From Mixophyes australis (Eukaryota; Chordata; Amphibia; Anura; Limnodynastidae), in contig JAVHZZ010000002.1 of the NCBI GenBank assembly GCA_036250195.1, positions 64,417,205 through 64,481,204 on the forward strand: a stretch of DNA of 64,000 nt, written 5' to 3'. The first letter of the stretch is position 1. Each line of letters starts with the position of its first letter. The notes below the pieces were generated by a model. The model worked only from the letters and a program-made list of their open reading frames with translations, ran no database searches and was not told where the DNA came from. Positions 1 through 10,071 of this stretch are shown one piece after another. The translations under genes and the position numbers were made by a program.

Positions 1-386
1 ACCTAAATAAGCTCCTGTCGTGTTAATCCCTGCCACCCCGCACTGACGAGAGTTGTGACTCTGCATAATTGCTCTCCCCAGCGGAACTCCCACCACTGCA
101 GCATCAGCCAGCGCTTGCAGATTTCCCTCAGGTGTGCCCAAATGACTCTATAATATAAACCCTATAAACATTGGTCCGCTGCACGAACCACCGCTGTTAA
201 TCCTGCTTGCTAAGCCTCCAATGCCCCACAGTGACTAGTGTGCCCCACTGCCGCCCACTATCTCCAAGGCAACTACAGAATAACAGATCCGCTGTACCCT
301 CAACCTACTGCGACAGAGACTGTGCTTTCAATACCCCTTTGACACACTGTATACCATCAGTTGCCACACTCATTTGTGAACTTTTG

Positions 387-390
<4 letters not shown>

Positions 391-466
<76 letters not shown>
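391..466. repeat. (TA)n microsatellite
   Basis: Uninterrupted TA dinucleotide tract of about 75 bp inside the 5' region of the L1 copy. The second L1 copy near 21310 has only a short AT-rich stretch here, so the expansion is specific to this copy. Confidence 0.95.
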
Positions 467-468
<2 letters not shown>

Positions 469-715
469 ATTTATTTTTTTTAAATCCACCTTGCCTTTAC
501 CCAGAAATTTGCCTCTCATCTATAGAGATTTGTCAAAACCTGCTGGCAACATTTGATGCTACAACAGGGCATTTCTGCTTTAATGTTCTACATGTGGTTT
601 TTCCATGGCTAGCTTGTCAATTTTTAACCTGTGCGTGGACCATCAGTTTCAGGAGTATTACCTGTTTATCAAGCTTGTATTTTTCAAATCCATTTTCTAT
701 CTGTATCCTATATTA

Positions 716-925
716 ATGCTTAAGAGCAATAAACACAGCTCGCAGACATTAGTAAAATACCTTACTCAGGGGCAGCCCACTCCATCTAAAAAAGCCCCAC
801 CAGTTTTATCTGCGCGAAGCAAAACAGACGCAGAAGATCCCTTTGCCACCGCAACCAAAGCAGATATTGCTACAATCCTCTCTGAAATGAAAAATATTAA
901 ATCAAACCAAAAAGAAGGTTGCTAG
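716..925 (+). pseudogene. L1 ORF1p N-terminal fragment
   Basis: About 70 residues starting MLKSNKHSSQTLVKYL and ending in an ATKADIATILSEMKN-like segment. The same protein start occurs at 21595 (MPKSNKPVSQTLIKYL), so the start methionine is supported by two independent copies. Such a basic, low-complexity head followed by a coiled-coil lead-in is usual for L1 ORF1 proteins. It runs into a stop at 923 and the rest of ORF1 continues in other frames. Confidence 0.6.
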
Positions 926-2736
926 GACAATATCCAATCTCATCACAGAAGTCGCTGACATTGGAAATCGCGTTGATACACTTATTATGTTGATCGTCCA
1001 TAATTCAGGATGAAAGGAGATAATTGCAACAATCTTCGGAACAGGAGTTTGCCCGAATACGAGATAACCTCCTAATAAACAAGACGATGCAGAAAATCAG
1101 GGCAGAGGGAATAACCTTAGGATTTGCAACACTTCCGAAACAATTGAAGGGCCTCAACTAGAAGACTACATTTTACTCCTACAATTCGAGGTGATTCTCA
1201 TAACAGAGAAAGCTCACCGAGCCCTCGATCCAAAGATCAAGCAAGGGATGTCATTTTACGCCTGTATTATTACAAGGCAAAAGGATAATTCTGCAATGCA
1301 CTGCAACACTATCTCCTGTCCGCTCACTGGCAGGCGATGCTGATCCTTTGCCGTAGAGAGCTCCGAAGCGGGTCCGATGTCGTTCAGATTTCCCAAGGAA
1401 ATCTGGTTCTTTTATATCATGATAGTTATGCTTACTGATTCTGCATACCTCTAGTTTTCTCATATGCCATCTCTACTCGTTTTCTTGCAAGTTTTCAAGT
1501 TGCCAAGGACTGCAGCCTCTTGGTTTAAACTCAGACTTATGATATATAAATCTGTTAACGCTCCTTGAACTTTGATCATTGCATTTCATATGCAGTGACA
1601 GAAGCTAAACATGGATAAGTCATAATTTATTGTACATTACTGTATTATTATATTCTAATCTATAGTATTTTTGTTAGTCTTTAGAGTTTGTCTGTTTCAC
1701 ACATATTGATTATCCATGTACATGTTGATTCTTTACAAAATTTCAATGACTAATAAACTCATAACATTAAAATGTTAAAGCTCTGAACTGCCCCCAAAAC
1801 ATATTCACTCTGTTCCAAACACTTTGTTAACTGAAAGTCGATAAAGTATTCCTTCAATAGACCCACTTCTCAGGCACCAGATACCCACAATCCTTCTACC
1901 ATTCTTGTGACCCCACTTACAAACATAAGGGAGAAAGCATTTTTTTTTTTTATAACCACCACATTTAAATCTTCCAACAGACTACCCTCAACAACTCTAG
2001 GGCCCTGGGGTCTCGTTACCCAGCACCTCTTGTTTGATGCATGGAGAGTGAAGGAGCCCACTACTAGGGATTACACCTTTAGTTGCCCGGTTCATGATGT
2101 ATGCACATGTCTGAACATGATCTTTCTGAGCATTGATTTTGCGCAGCACATCCTGGGAGCGGCGATAACCTTTAACACGTGGTAAGATCATGGTCCAATA
2201 ACTATGGACATCGACAGTCCTAGGTCTGAATTGCAGCAGTTTACATGGCACTTAAATAAAGGTAAGGAGAATTTGTATACTTACGATGAATGCTTATCTC
2301 AAAGTCCATCTGGGGGACACTGCTACCATAGTTTCTATGAGGGGAGCTAGGAGTTGGCACTCAAACAGTTAATTATTTGTTTAACCTACAGACAGACTCC
2401 TCCTCTATACAATCTCCTGCATCCTCAGTGTATTTATAAAGCCCCAAGGAAGGGTAAGACAACCGAGAAAAGAGCAGAAGGCAGAAGAGCAGAAGGGAGA
2501 GAACGCAGTGTCCCACAGAGAAAAGGATTTATCGAAACTATGAAAATCCTCCTCTCTCTTTAATCCTATTTTGGGGACACTGCTACCATGGGCCCAGCAC
2601 GCAAAACACTGTGGCCAAAACTTGCGTCCGAGGACACAAAAACCTTAAACTTCGTAAACGTATGAACAGAGGATAGGTGGCCGCTCAGCAAAACTGATAC
2701 GCTGAAACTCCATTTCGTGCAACCAAGAGGCACCCA

Positions 2737-2961
2737 CTAAGTGGAATGGGTGGTAATATGGCGATCTGTCATGACAGAAGACTGCCTAATGGTGGATGTG
2801 ATCCACCTGGCGATGGTCTGCTTAGTAGCGGGCCGTCCCCTTATATAAGCCAGCACAAAGAGGGAATCTGTCTTGCGAATGTCCGAAGTTCGTTTAACAT
2901 ATATGCGAAGGGCACAAACAACATCCAGGGATTCCTTGGAATGTAAGTGTGATTGGATCAC
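2737..2961 (-). pseudogene. DIRS tyrosine recombinase fragment
   Basis: The translation contains LDVVCALRIYVKRTSDIR and KQTIARWITSTIRQ. These align residue by residue with the recombinase of the fuller DIRS copy at 22021-22608 (LDVVWALRIYVKKTSQIR, KQSIARWIKATVRQ). The catalytic H-x-x-R box region survives only as a trace (ITTHST at the C-terminal edge). Truncated and non-functional. Confidence 0.75.
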
Positions 2962-4073
2962 ATATAAATAACTTATGGTATAAATTTATTTAAAGGAAAT
3001 AGCACAGGGCGCTTATTTATGTAATTGCATATGACCTTATTTTTTATATTGTGTATATTTTGAGATAGGAAATCGTTATTTCTGAGACTAGGGTAGAAAA
3101 TATCTTTTTTGTTTTAACCTTTCTAAAGCAAATGCCTATTTCTGATGTATGTATATATCTGATACAATGAGCCTTTGTGGATGGAAGCCATTTGTGTATT
3201 GTGTATTGGAAAATGGCTTGTTTTAGTTTGTGAATTTCTGTGGGAATGTGTATTCTGAAGAAAGACCCCATATGTTAATTGGGTCTTTTGATGTGCGAGG
3301 TTTCACTTGGAGAAAGGAAGGTTTAATTTAAAACGTGCTGCTAGATTTCCTGTGACTAAACAAAGATGCAGGACATCACAGCATTTCTAGAATTTCACAG
3401 ATAAGTGTAAATATTGTTAGCTTTGCAATTCATGGAAATCTATGTTTTGGTAAACAGGGTACATCCTGATTCTAAAAATATCCTGTGCCCAAATCTGTAT
3501 AAAAAGCACTGTCCTGTACACTGAAATGTATCATTCAGATGTTCCATCTGACCTGACCACTGATACTTTTAAATCGGTGGAACTGTCTTTGTCAGGACAC
3601 CTGAGCGAAATAGAACATCACTCTTTGCTACAAGACCCTGCTTGACAACTTCTTCAATATTGCTGTAATCCTGTGACCTGCAGATTAGACCCTAAATCTA
3701 ATCCGTTGCCCGGGTGTCCCTGAATTTTGGAGCCAAGCTTTTCCAGTACCACCTCTCTGCCTGGTACCCATGTAGCTCTGGTCAGAGTAATAGGCCAGGG
3801 AGGATCCATCCACAGCAACCCTGATCTATAGTAAGAGGTACTGACTTACCAGCCCAAGTGTACCAGCACAGCAGTACACAAGCAGTGACAGTTACCCAGA
3901 AGGAACGTGGTTCTGAGCGCCAAAAAAGGAGCTCAGTGGTGGCAGCATTGTAAGACCCTCCTACTGCGGAAAGAGGGCGCATTTGGGATAACGTAAGGAA
4001 CCGGTGGAAAAGTAAGCTCAGCTGGTTCCCAGCAACAACAGATAGGGTGGCATAGGCGGTCCATCCTGTGACA
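2948..4073 (+). mobile_element. Solo LTR of a Ty3/Gypsy element (Gypsy-A family)
   Basis: Begins TGTGATTGGATCAC and ends TCCTGTGACA, with flanking GTAAG (2943-2947) and GTAAA (4074-4078), a near-perfect 5-bp target duplication. Its start matches, in inverse orientation, the LTR ends at 38225 and 48460 of Gypsy-A. Its body matches 46440-47473 by eye, including the 'ATGGTATAAATTTAT' segment. No internal Gypsy sequence is attached, so this is a recombined solo LTR of about 1.13 kb sitting in the DIRS recombinase. Confidence 0.8.
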
Positions 4074-4926
4074 GTAAACCCTAAGATAAATCCCACATCT
4101 GGAAAGCCGAGACTATGATCTCCTGATTCAGGTAAAACCTGAAACCACCTTAGGTTGAAAAGAAGTAACCATCCAAGTTCTGACACTCTACGTGCAGATG
4201 CTATAGCCAAGAGAAAAACCACCTTCAACGTGAGGAACCTGAACTTGACCATGCTCAATGGTTCAAAGGGTGCGCTCTGAAGCATAGTTAGCAGCAAGTT
4301 CAGATCCCAGGGAGCTGTGGACGGAACGTAAGGAGACTAGATATGCAAGACCCCCTGAAGAAAGATACTCACTTCCAACAGCTCCGCAATTTTCTTCTGG
4401 AAATAGGCAAAGAGGGCTGATATATGGACTCTTAGATAGCTGAGTCTAAGACCTGCAGACAAACAATCTTGGAGAAAGGCCAAGAGAGTAGAAAGTCAAA
4501 AAGCCCCCATGGAGCAAGAACGACACGCACACCACCTGATGTAGATACACGTCACACTTAGGGATAAACGCGGGTAGAAGTTGGCTTCCTAACTTGCAAC
4601 ATAGTGTCCACTACTCTGGTGAATAAATCTTTTTCCCACCAAAGATTGGCTTCAATAGCCACGCTGTTAAAGCCAGCCGATGAATATCCTGGAACTGAAA
4701 CGGGGCCATGTAGTAGCAGTTCAGCAGTTGAAGCTGCCCTTGCTTACTTGCCAGTCACAGAATGTCTACAAACCAGACCCGACGTGGCCACCAGGATCAC
4801 AGGTAGTCTTCTTGTTTCACTCGTCTGAATTCTCGGGGCAGCATTGGAATGGGAGGAACAGATATCCTTGCTGAAAGTCCCAGAGCATGGTTATTACGTC
4901 CACTCATGCAAGAGGATCCCTGGCTC

Positions 4927-5508
4927 TCAAGCAGAAGTTGTACACTTGACTGTTGTGAAGAGAACCATCAGGTCGATGACGGGCAGCCCCCACCTCCGGG
5001 CCAATGACTGAAAAACCTCCGGATGAAGGGACCACTCACCAAGCAGCATATAGTGTCTACTCAGGTAGTCGGCCTCACAGTGTTCCACCCAGGGAATGAA
5101 CACTGCCGAATAGGGAATCAGTTGGGATTTTGTAAGATTTATTATCCACCCATGTTGTTCCAGCACTCGAATAGTAAGAGAGAGATGTTCTCTCAGTAGC
5201 TTGTCGAATCTGCCTTGATCAGCAGATCGTCCAGGTAAGAAACTATTGTGACCCTCTTGAAGCACATGGATCCTGGTGAACACCCTTGGACTGGCTAAAA
5301 GGCAGAGCAAAGAACTGATAATAGAAGTCCTCCACCGTGAACCTGAACAGGGATTGGTGGCCTTTCCAATGGGTACGTGTATATAGGCATCACAAATGTC
5401 GATGGATGCCAGGAACTCCAGTGGTTCCAATCCGTTGATCACTGATCTGATGGTTTCCATGTGGAATTTGTCCACTTGAAGGTGTAGATTTAGAGCCTTA
5501 TAGTTCAC
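4927..5508 (-). pseudogene. DIRS reverse transcriptase/RNase H, internally deleted
   Basis: The N-terminal part (VDKFHMETIRSVINGLEP, ASIDICDAYIHVPI) is the DIRS RT fingers/palm. The middle (LTIRVLEQHGWIINLTKSQL) is the RT thumb side. The protein then jumps directly to the RNase H-type segment YSAVFIPWVEHCEADYLSRH and GEWSLHPEVFQSLARRWGLP. Compared with 23084-25021, the RT YLDD area is broken and the stretch between RT and RNase H is lost. Remnant only. Confidence 0.7.
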
Positions 5509-5640
5509 AATTGGACGGAAGGACCCATATGGTTTGGGGACTAGGAAGAGATTGCAATAGAACCACTTGCCTCTCTGTCACTCAGGGACCCGACACATGA
5601 CCCCTGTATACTTGCCCACGCCAGTTCCTCCAGCTGGGGC

Positions 5641-5855
5641 GATGTGTTAACCTGGACCTATTCTCCCTGGGTTTCCACCTCACAGCCCGCTCAAACTATC
5701 TTCGGGTCCTGTTGTCCACTGGGAAGTTTTGTGCCACCCTCCAAGCAAGTAAAATACTTAACACGAGATTTTCCCTTGACTGACATTTTTGTTCGTTTTG
5801 GGAACGCCTCCCTTATCCCCCAGTGTTTACTCTGAGTAAGTAACCTTAGGATTAG
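5641..5855. other. Unclassified stretch; left end of the segmental duplication
   Basis: No convincing gene. The block 'CAGTGTTTACTCTGAGTAAGTAACCTTAGGAT' spanning about 5821-5852 recurs at about 13592-13624, marking the left end of a tandem duplication. Confidence 0.5.
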
Positions 5856-6970
5856 AGATGCTCACTGACCCCGTGAAGTGGTTTTGGATCTTGATTAGCT
5901 TCGTGTTTTGGTTTTGGCAAAACCACCCTCGTGTGTTTTGGATCTGTATTTTTTTGGGGAAAAATTGCTAAAATATGCTAAAAAAAAAAAAAATCACATA
6001 ATTTTGCTCTTTTTTTGATCCCACATTATTGTAAACCGCAATAACACTAATTTCAAGTCATTTGCTGCCAATTTTGGCCACCTCACAAAATTATTTCAAT
6101 ACACTTTTGGACAAAGACTGCAGCAATCTGGCTGGATGGTAAACGACAGAGCAATGACTCAAACACATGGCAGTTCCTACCACATCTAGGGCACATTGGC
6201 ACACAGCATTGGCAGAAAAGAAAAGTGGGGCAAGATGGAATTGTCCTTGGATCATGAAAACAGTTATGGTTAATTTGATCGCTCCATGTGTTTCTTGGAT
6301 AAGTGAGGCAATTCTACAGCTAATACATGGCAACGAGCGCTGACCATTCCCGGGATGTGTGCTTTCATCAGACACACACCAATCCAGGGTGCCAGACAAT
6401 GCATTAAAAAGAGATATTGTAATTCACAGCAAAAAGCAAGTTCATCGGTGAGCTTCGAATCAGCCCCAATTCCAACAAAATTATAATCTAGTTAGGTACC
6501 TTGGATGTAAATTGCATATTACAAACACTTGCTGAACCAGCAGCAAAGTGGAAAGTAATACATATACACGTCTATTTAGATATCCATGCTTACATTACTT
6601 CTGCAAGCAACGTTGTTCTTTGTTAATAATGTTAATGTTAATTAATGTTCTTTATACCGTTCAAAAAAATGTAAAATAATCCTCCACCATTCTTTGGATG
6701 TTGATAGTACGATCAGGTGGAGTTACAGCACAGGTGTCACTAATCCTGGTCAATACTTTTACAGTAGACAAGACCAGATGTCAAAATGTTGTGCAGAGTC
6801 ATCTGCATCATCAATGAATGTCTAAGATTTTTGCTAAGCACACAACAATATATAGCACATGTAGGCAACATTGGCACACAGCGGTAACTGAAAGGAAAAT
6901 GGTTCAAGATGGAATTGCCCTTGGGCCCTCCCACCCTTATGTTGGATCTTAAAAAGGACATGCACACTTT

Positions 6971-7032
6971 AACAAACCAAGCACTTCAGCCACAAAAGTG
7001 CCACTCCTTGTGGCTGAAGTGCTTGGTTTGTT
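6971..7032. repeat. Perfect 23-bp stem hairpin
   Basis: 6971-6993 (AACAAACCAAGCACTTCAGCCAC) is exactly complementary to 7010-7032 with a 16-nt loop. It lies inside the hAT derivative and could be the inverted-repeat remnant of a small nested foldback element. Confidence 0.85.
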
Positions 7033-7199
7033 TGGGCCCCCACAAAAAAAAGGAACAATGGCCTGAAGCCACCTAAGGTAACAGTGCTGTTAATTAACTC
7101 CACTGTGGCAAGATGTTGTTGTCATCATCCTCAGCCTCATCCTGACCCTCATCAGTGTGTACATCATCCTCACACATTATTTTCCCATCAGCTTGCCAT

Positions 7200-7844
7200 G
7201 AACTCGCTTCAAATGGCATAACATGGATGAGGTTCCTAGATGGTTAAGGTCCCTACCTCAACTGATTGTGGCTTTACAAACGCTACAAATGGCTAGACAA
7301 CTGTTGTCAGGATATGGGTAAAAATAATTCCATACATAAGAGGTGGATTTTTTGGTCTTATATCTAGGCATGACAATGGCGTTCTTCTTATCACGTGCAA
7401 GAACTGCTTCCACTGGTGCAGGACTTACACAAACATCATCCTCATTAGCGCCCTCGTCGGCTACACAAATATCCCCCTCATCCTGTTCCAGTTCAAAAGT
7501 GACATCCTTATTGGTGTATCACCGGCTACACTCTGGCTTTTCAGGCACACATCAGCAGAAATGCTGAAAGGGGCCTTCTTTATGGATACACTATCTGAAT
7601 GGTCACGGTTACACATAGCACTCCTGCATGGACTCTCCTCAGGGATTGGTGTCATTTCTGAATCTGAGCATACATTTTCCTGTAATGCTTTACTGTTTTT
7701 TTCCAGTTCGGCTTTTACACGTAACAGTATTTGTGCACCACTTTTGGAGTCTGAATTACTTGATCTTGCTTGGTCACGAGTGACCTTACAAGAAAAAGCC
7801 TCAATTTTAGATCTCGCACTCATAGAGAAAGGCAAAGGCCTCAT
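7200..7844 (-). pseudogene. hAT transposase N-terminus (BED zinc finger), broken
   Basis: The upstream open frame (7461-7844) ends just before the BED finger, which continues in another frame. Visible BED landmarks are the aromatic VWNYF, a C-x2-C pair, and GTSSMLCHLKR, where the final histidine of the C2H2-like set is replaced in the normal position. A stop interrupts the segment after CKATIS. Not functional. Confidence 0.5.
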
Positions 7845-7914
7845 TCTTTGTCACTGCGTGTGTAGAATGGCATGTTGGCCAATTTTTTTTTTCCATCAGA
7901 TAACTTTTCATGGA

Positions 7915-8030
7915 TTACATGTACAGCGTGAGGAGGAGAGAGGCCTGTGTGCAGCATGGAGAATGTACAGCGTAAGGAGGAGAAGAGGTCTGTGTGCAGC
8001 ATGGAGAATGTACAGCTTGTTTCAGTAGCT
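7915..8030. repeat. 44-bp minisatellite, short allele-like copy (2-3 units)
   Basis: Two to three units of the purine-rich repeat, each with GAGGAGGAGAG, TGTGTGCAGCATGG and GAATGTACAGC blocks. The same repeat is present as 56 units at 13785-16312 in the other duplication copy. Confidence 0.9.
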
Positions 8031-8099
8031 GATAACAGGCATCTGCCATTTTCCCGCACTTTTCAGGGACACACCAAGTCAACACTTTCTGTAGGAATG

Positions 8100-8720
8100 T
8101 CCTCTCTTTATGCTGCTCCTTGTTCCTCCAATATCCGTTATGGCATGCTTGTCTTATTATCAAGCAGCCCAACAGTCTCTCTGGCTCTGGCGGATGCGTT
8201 GGCTTCTAAGCCTACAGCACCCTTTAGCCCATCCGTGACTACGAAAGTTCCTGGTAAGGAGACAGACTTGGACTGCACACACAGTCCTAAAAATGGTAGC
8301 CTGCATCGGGATAGCGGCGCCCTGTGCTGACTAGCAGCGCCGGTCACCCTCCTGTCACTTCTTATAGTGATCTGTAATACCAGAGACGTCTGTGCTCTGA
8401 CAATGCAGCAGCCGGGGTCCGGTGAGGAAGTGTGATTCCAACACAGCCGCAGTAAGTAGCTGCTGCTGAAACTGCACCTAATCTTAAGTAAAGAAAGATA
8501 AATAAAATGAAAATAAAAGACATTTCTCTTCAGTCTGTAAGAAAACGCTGCAGAGCAGCACAGAGTCAGCCCAACTCCTTGGGCACTCCAATTACACTGA
8601 GGATGCAATGGGTTGCAGAGAGGAGGAGTCTGTAGGATAAACAAATATTTAACTGTTTGAGTGCCAACTCCCCTCATACAACCCGTGGGAGCAGTGTCCC
8701 CCAGATAGGATGAAAGAGAA
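8100..8720 (-). mobile_element. DIRS 5' leader plus terminal repeat (fragment E, copy 1)
   Basis: Carries the DIRS end block on the minus strand (about 8570-8710): 'AGTGTCCCCCAGATAGGATG', 'GAGTGCCAACTCCCCTC' and 'CCCAACTCCTTGGGCAC'. These match the right-hand ends at 27300-27490 and 28350-28510. Upstream is GC-rich leader-like DNA. There is no coding DIRS sequence. It ends about 45 bp from a host exon. An equivalent unit sits at 16400-17000. Confidence 0.7.
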
Positions 8721-8765
8721 ACAGTAAAAATCTCTGACCACATTATAATTAAACATTTCTTCTAC

Positions 8766-8839
8766 CTGCCCTATTTTCCCACTTGAGCCCGCCGGGGTGT
8801 AGGATATATCGCCATTGTCAGTGTCATCAGACTGGCTGC
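8766..8839 (-). CDS. Acidic tail exon, copy 3 (ePHD gene)
   Basis: 74-bp exon between CTTCTAG and CAG|GTAGAAG. It takes 2 nt to complete the first codon and ends on a full codon, encoding SQSDDTDNGDISYTP and AGSSGKIGQ. It is homologous to 17056-17147 and 29350-29426, keeping the SDD, GDIS and GQ framework. It has no SD dipeptide expansion. It joins in phase to the 50-bp exon at 8968-9017. Confidence 0.7.
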
Positions 8840-8967
8840 CTAGAAGGAAGAAAACCACATTTTCATTGTTGCAAAATTATTGTCTAATAAAGCAAAAGTT
8901 TATAGATGTACGTTACCAACAACTACACCTAAAAGAGAAATGATGGTAATATGTGCACTAAACTTAC

Positions 8968-9017
8968 TGCTTGCAACATTCTCCAGTTCTGTGTCTTTAT
9001 GGTTTGCAGAAAGAGAA
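8968..9017 (-). CDS. 50-bp exon, copy 3 (derived from the end of the ePHD domain)
   Basis: Exon between TTTTACAG and GTAAGTTTAG. It encodes SLSANHKDTELENVAS with one leading and one trailing nucleotide. It is homologous to 30402-30451, which encodes the last Cys-x2-His of the ePHD (AFCENHK). Here the cysteine is serine, so this copy cannot complete a zinc site and probably serves only as linker. The same replacement is in copy 2 at 17276-17325. Confidence 0.7.
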
Positions 9018-9466
9018 CTGTAAAACAGCATTAATGAACAAATAAGTAACACTGGTAACATCAGTCAAAGAAGACGAATAAGGTAAAGTATGAGTAGAAA
9101 GATTCAATTACTTGTGAAAGTGCTCTGTGATGCAATGTATAACCATAACCAAACATCACACAGATGGGTATAATGAGCAGCTTGTTTGATTGCATTGGAA
9201 GACATATTGTGGTTTCATGTCATGTATATAAGCACTCTGTCTGTAGCCTTGTGTTATTTTTCTCTACTTATTTAGTTTTATTTTAAAACAGGTTACAATA
9301 AGAGAAACAAAATACCAACAAGGTAAAGTTCAAATGAAAAGTTGTGTTAAACATACAACTGGCACAGCTAAAATAGTAATTCACATGTCACAGACATTCT
9401 GCACATAGGTAAATAAATTAGCCTTTCTGAACTTAGTAGTGGATGTATTCTGCAGGTATGTACATA

Positions 9467-9699
9467 TTTTGTGCCGGCCGTCTGTTTTTCTCTTCCTTTA
9501 GGATGTAAGCTCTTATGAGCAGGGCCCTTCTCCCTCCTGTCTCTCTACCTTCTCTTCTGCTCCAACTTCAATATATTTGCTTTGCCTGGAGCCTCTGAAG
9601 TCTTGGTATTACTCGTTTATTGTTCTGTACTGTTATTCCCTGTACTGTCCATTGATTGTACTGTGTTCGGCGCTGCGGAAACCTTGTGGCGCCTTATAA

Positions 9700-9747
<48 letters not shown>

Positions 9748-9754
9748 AATAAAA
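9467..9754 (+). mobile_element. SINE-like/L2-tailed insertion with 10-bp target duplication
   Basis: Flanked by the direct repeat TATGTACATA (9457-9466 and 9755-9764). The other duplication copy (about 17766) has the empty site with a single TATGTACATA. The body has the frog-type 3' tail 'GTAAGCTCTTATGAGCAGGG ... GGCGCTGCGGAAACCTTG ... GCGCCTTATAAA' and ends in an AAT/TAA trinucleotide run. It inserted after the segmental duplication. Confidence 0.75.
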
Positions 9755-9834
9755 TATGTACATAGTATGTATAGAATAAAAATAAAAAACAAGAAGGAGG
9801 GGGAGAGAAGAAGGAAATGGGGAGGAATAGATGC

Positions 9835-9835
<1 letters not shown>

Positions 9836-9904
<69 letters not shown>
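9836..9904. repeat. (GT)n microsatellite
   Basis: About 35 GT repeats. The corresponding place in copy 2 (about 17835) has only GGGAGGATGGGTGTG, so it expanded in this copy. Confidence 0.95.
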
Positions 9905-9905
<1 letters not shown>

Positions 9906-9999
9906 GTAGGGTAGGGCAGGTGAGCCGGAATACGAGCCACATGGTGAGGAATCACACTCAGAATGTTGCGGTGTGATAGTAATACCAGGGGTCCCATAC

Positions 10000-10071
10000 C
10001 TTGTGGAAGCTCTTGACCTGCTGCCTCGAGTTTTGTTTGGTGAAGGACCTACTTTGGGGCTTTTAATCTTC
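10000..10071 (-). CDS. 72-bp basic exon, copy 3 (ePHD gene)
   Basis: Exon between CATTTTAG and AG|GTATGG. It encodes KIKSPKVGPSPNKTRGSRSR with one leading and two trailing nucleotides (phase 2 at both ends), so it can be included or skipped without changing frame. The Lys/Arg/Ser/Pro content suggests a nuclear localisation or nucleic-acid-contact linker. Nearly identical to 17881-17952. Confidence 0.7.

Larger units (their letters stand above)
1..2261 (+). mobile_element. L1-clade LINE, degraded (5' region, ORF1, start of ORF2)
   Basis: Frame-broken translation follows the LINE-1 order. An ORF1 N-terminus starts near 716 (MLKSNKHSSQTLVKYL). The ORF1 core at about 1080-1260 has GRGNNLRI, AHRALDPK and DVILRLYYYKAK, the usual L1 ORF1p RNA-binding-domain signatures. 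The end of an ORF2 endonuclease at about 2030-2255 has EPTTRDYTF. Many stops and frameshifts make it non-functional. A second copy of the 5' part lies at 20670-21785. The DIRS terminal repeat begins at about 2262, inside the endonuclease. L1 assignment is by motif recognition; the subfamily is not known. Confidence 0.75.
2262..5640 (-). mobile_element. DIRS retroelement fragment A (3' part, with internal deletion)
   Basis: Minus-strand DIRS copy. Its terminal repeat (2262-2580) carries the same GGGGGACACTGCTACCAT block and 'GAGTTGGCAC' segment as the other DIRS ends in this window. Tyrosine-recombinase residues follow (2737-2961), then a solo LTR insertion (2948-4073), recombinase upstream sequence (4080-4600) and an RT/RNase H remnant (4927-5508). 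The gag region and 5' leader are absent. It interrupts the L1 copy at 1-2261. Confidence 0.8.
5856..7910 (-). mobile_element. hAT-family DNA transposon fragment
   Basis: On the minus strand, 7480-7200 reads as a BED-type zinc finger: KKSTSYVWNYFYPYP, then C-x2-C (LAICSVCKAT) and a GTSSMLCHLKR-like H region. This is the N-terminal DNA-binding domain of hAT transposases. The far end (about 5856) starts TAGAGATGCTCACTGACCCC and is AT-rich with repeated TTTTGGTTTTGG, resembling a non-coding hAT end. The catalytic core is missing, so this is a deletion derivative. Exact termini are uncertain. Confidence 0.55.

Noticed and set aside
3782..4297. 171-codon minus-strand open frame
   Set aside because: Crosses the end of the plus-strand solo LTR into DIRS recombinase DNA; no domain recognised.
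9656..9976. Open frames over the GT microsatellite (VCVCVC and HTHTHT proteins)
   Set aside because: Created by the dinucleotide repeat; no start context, no family, and absent from the paralogous copy.
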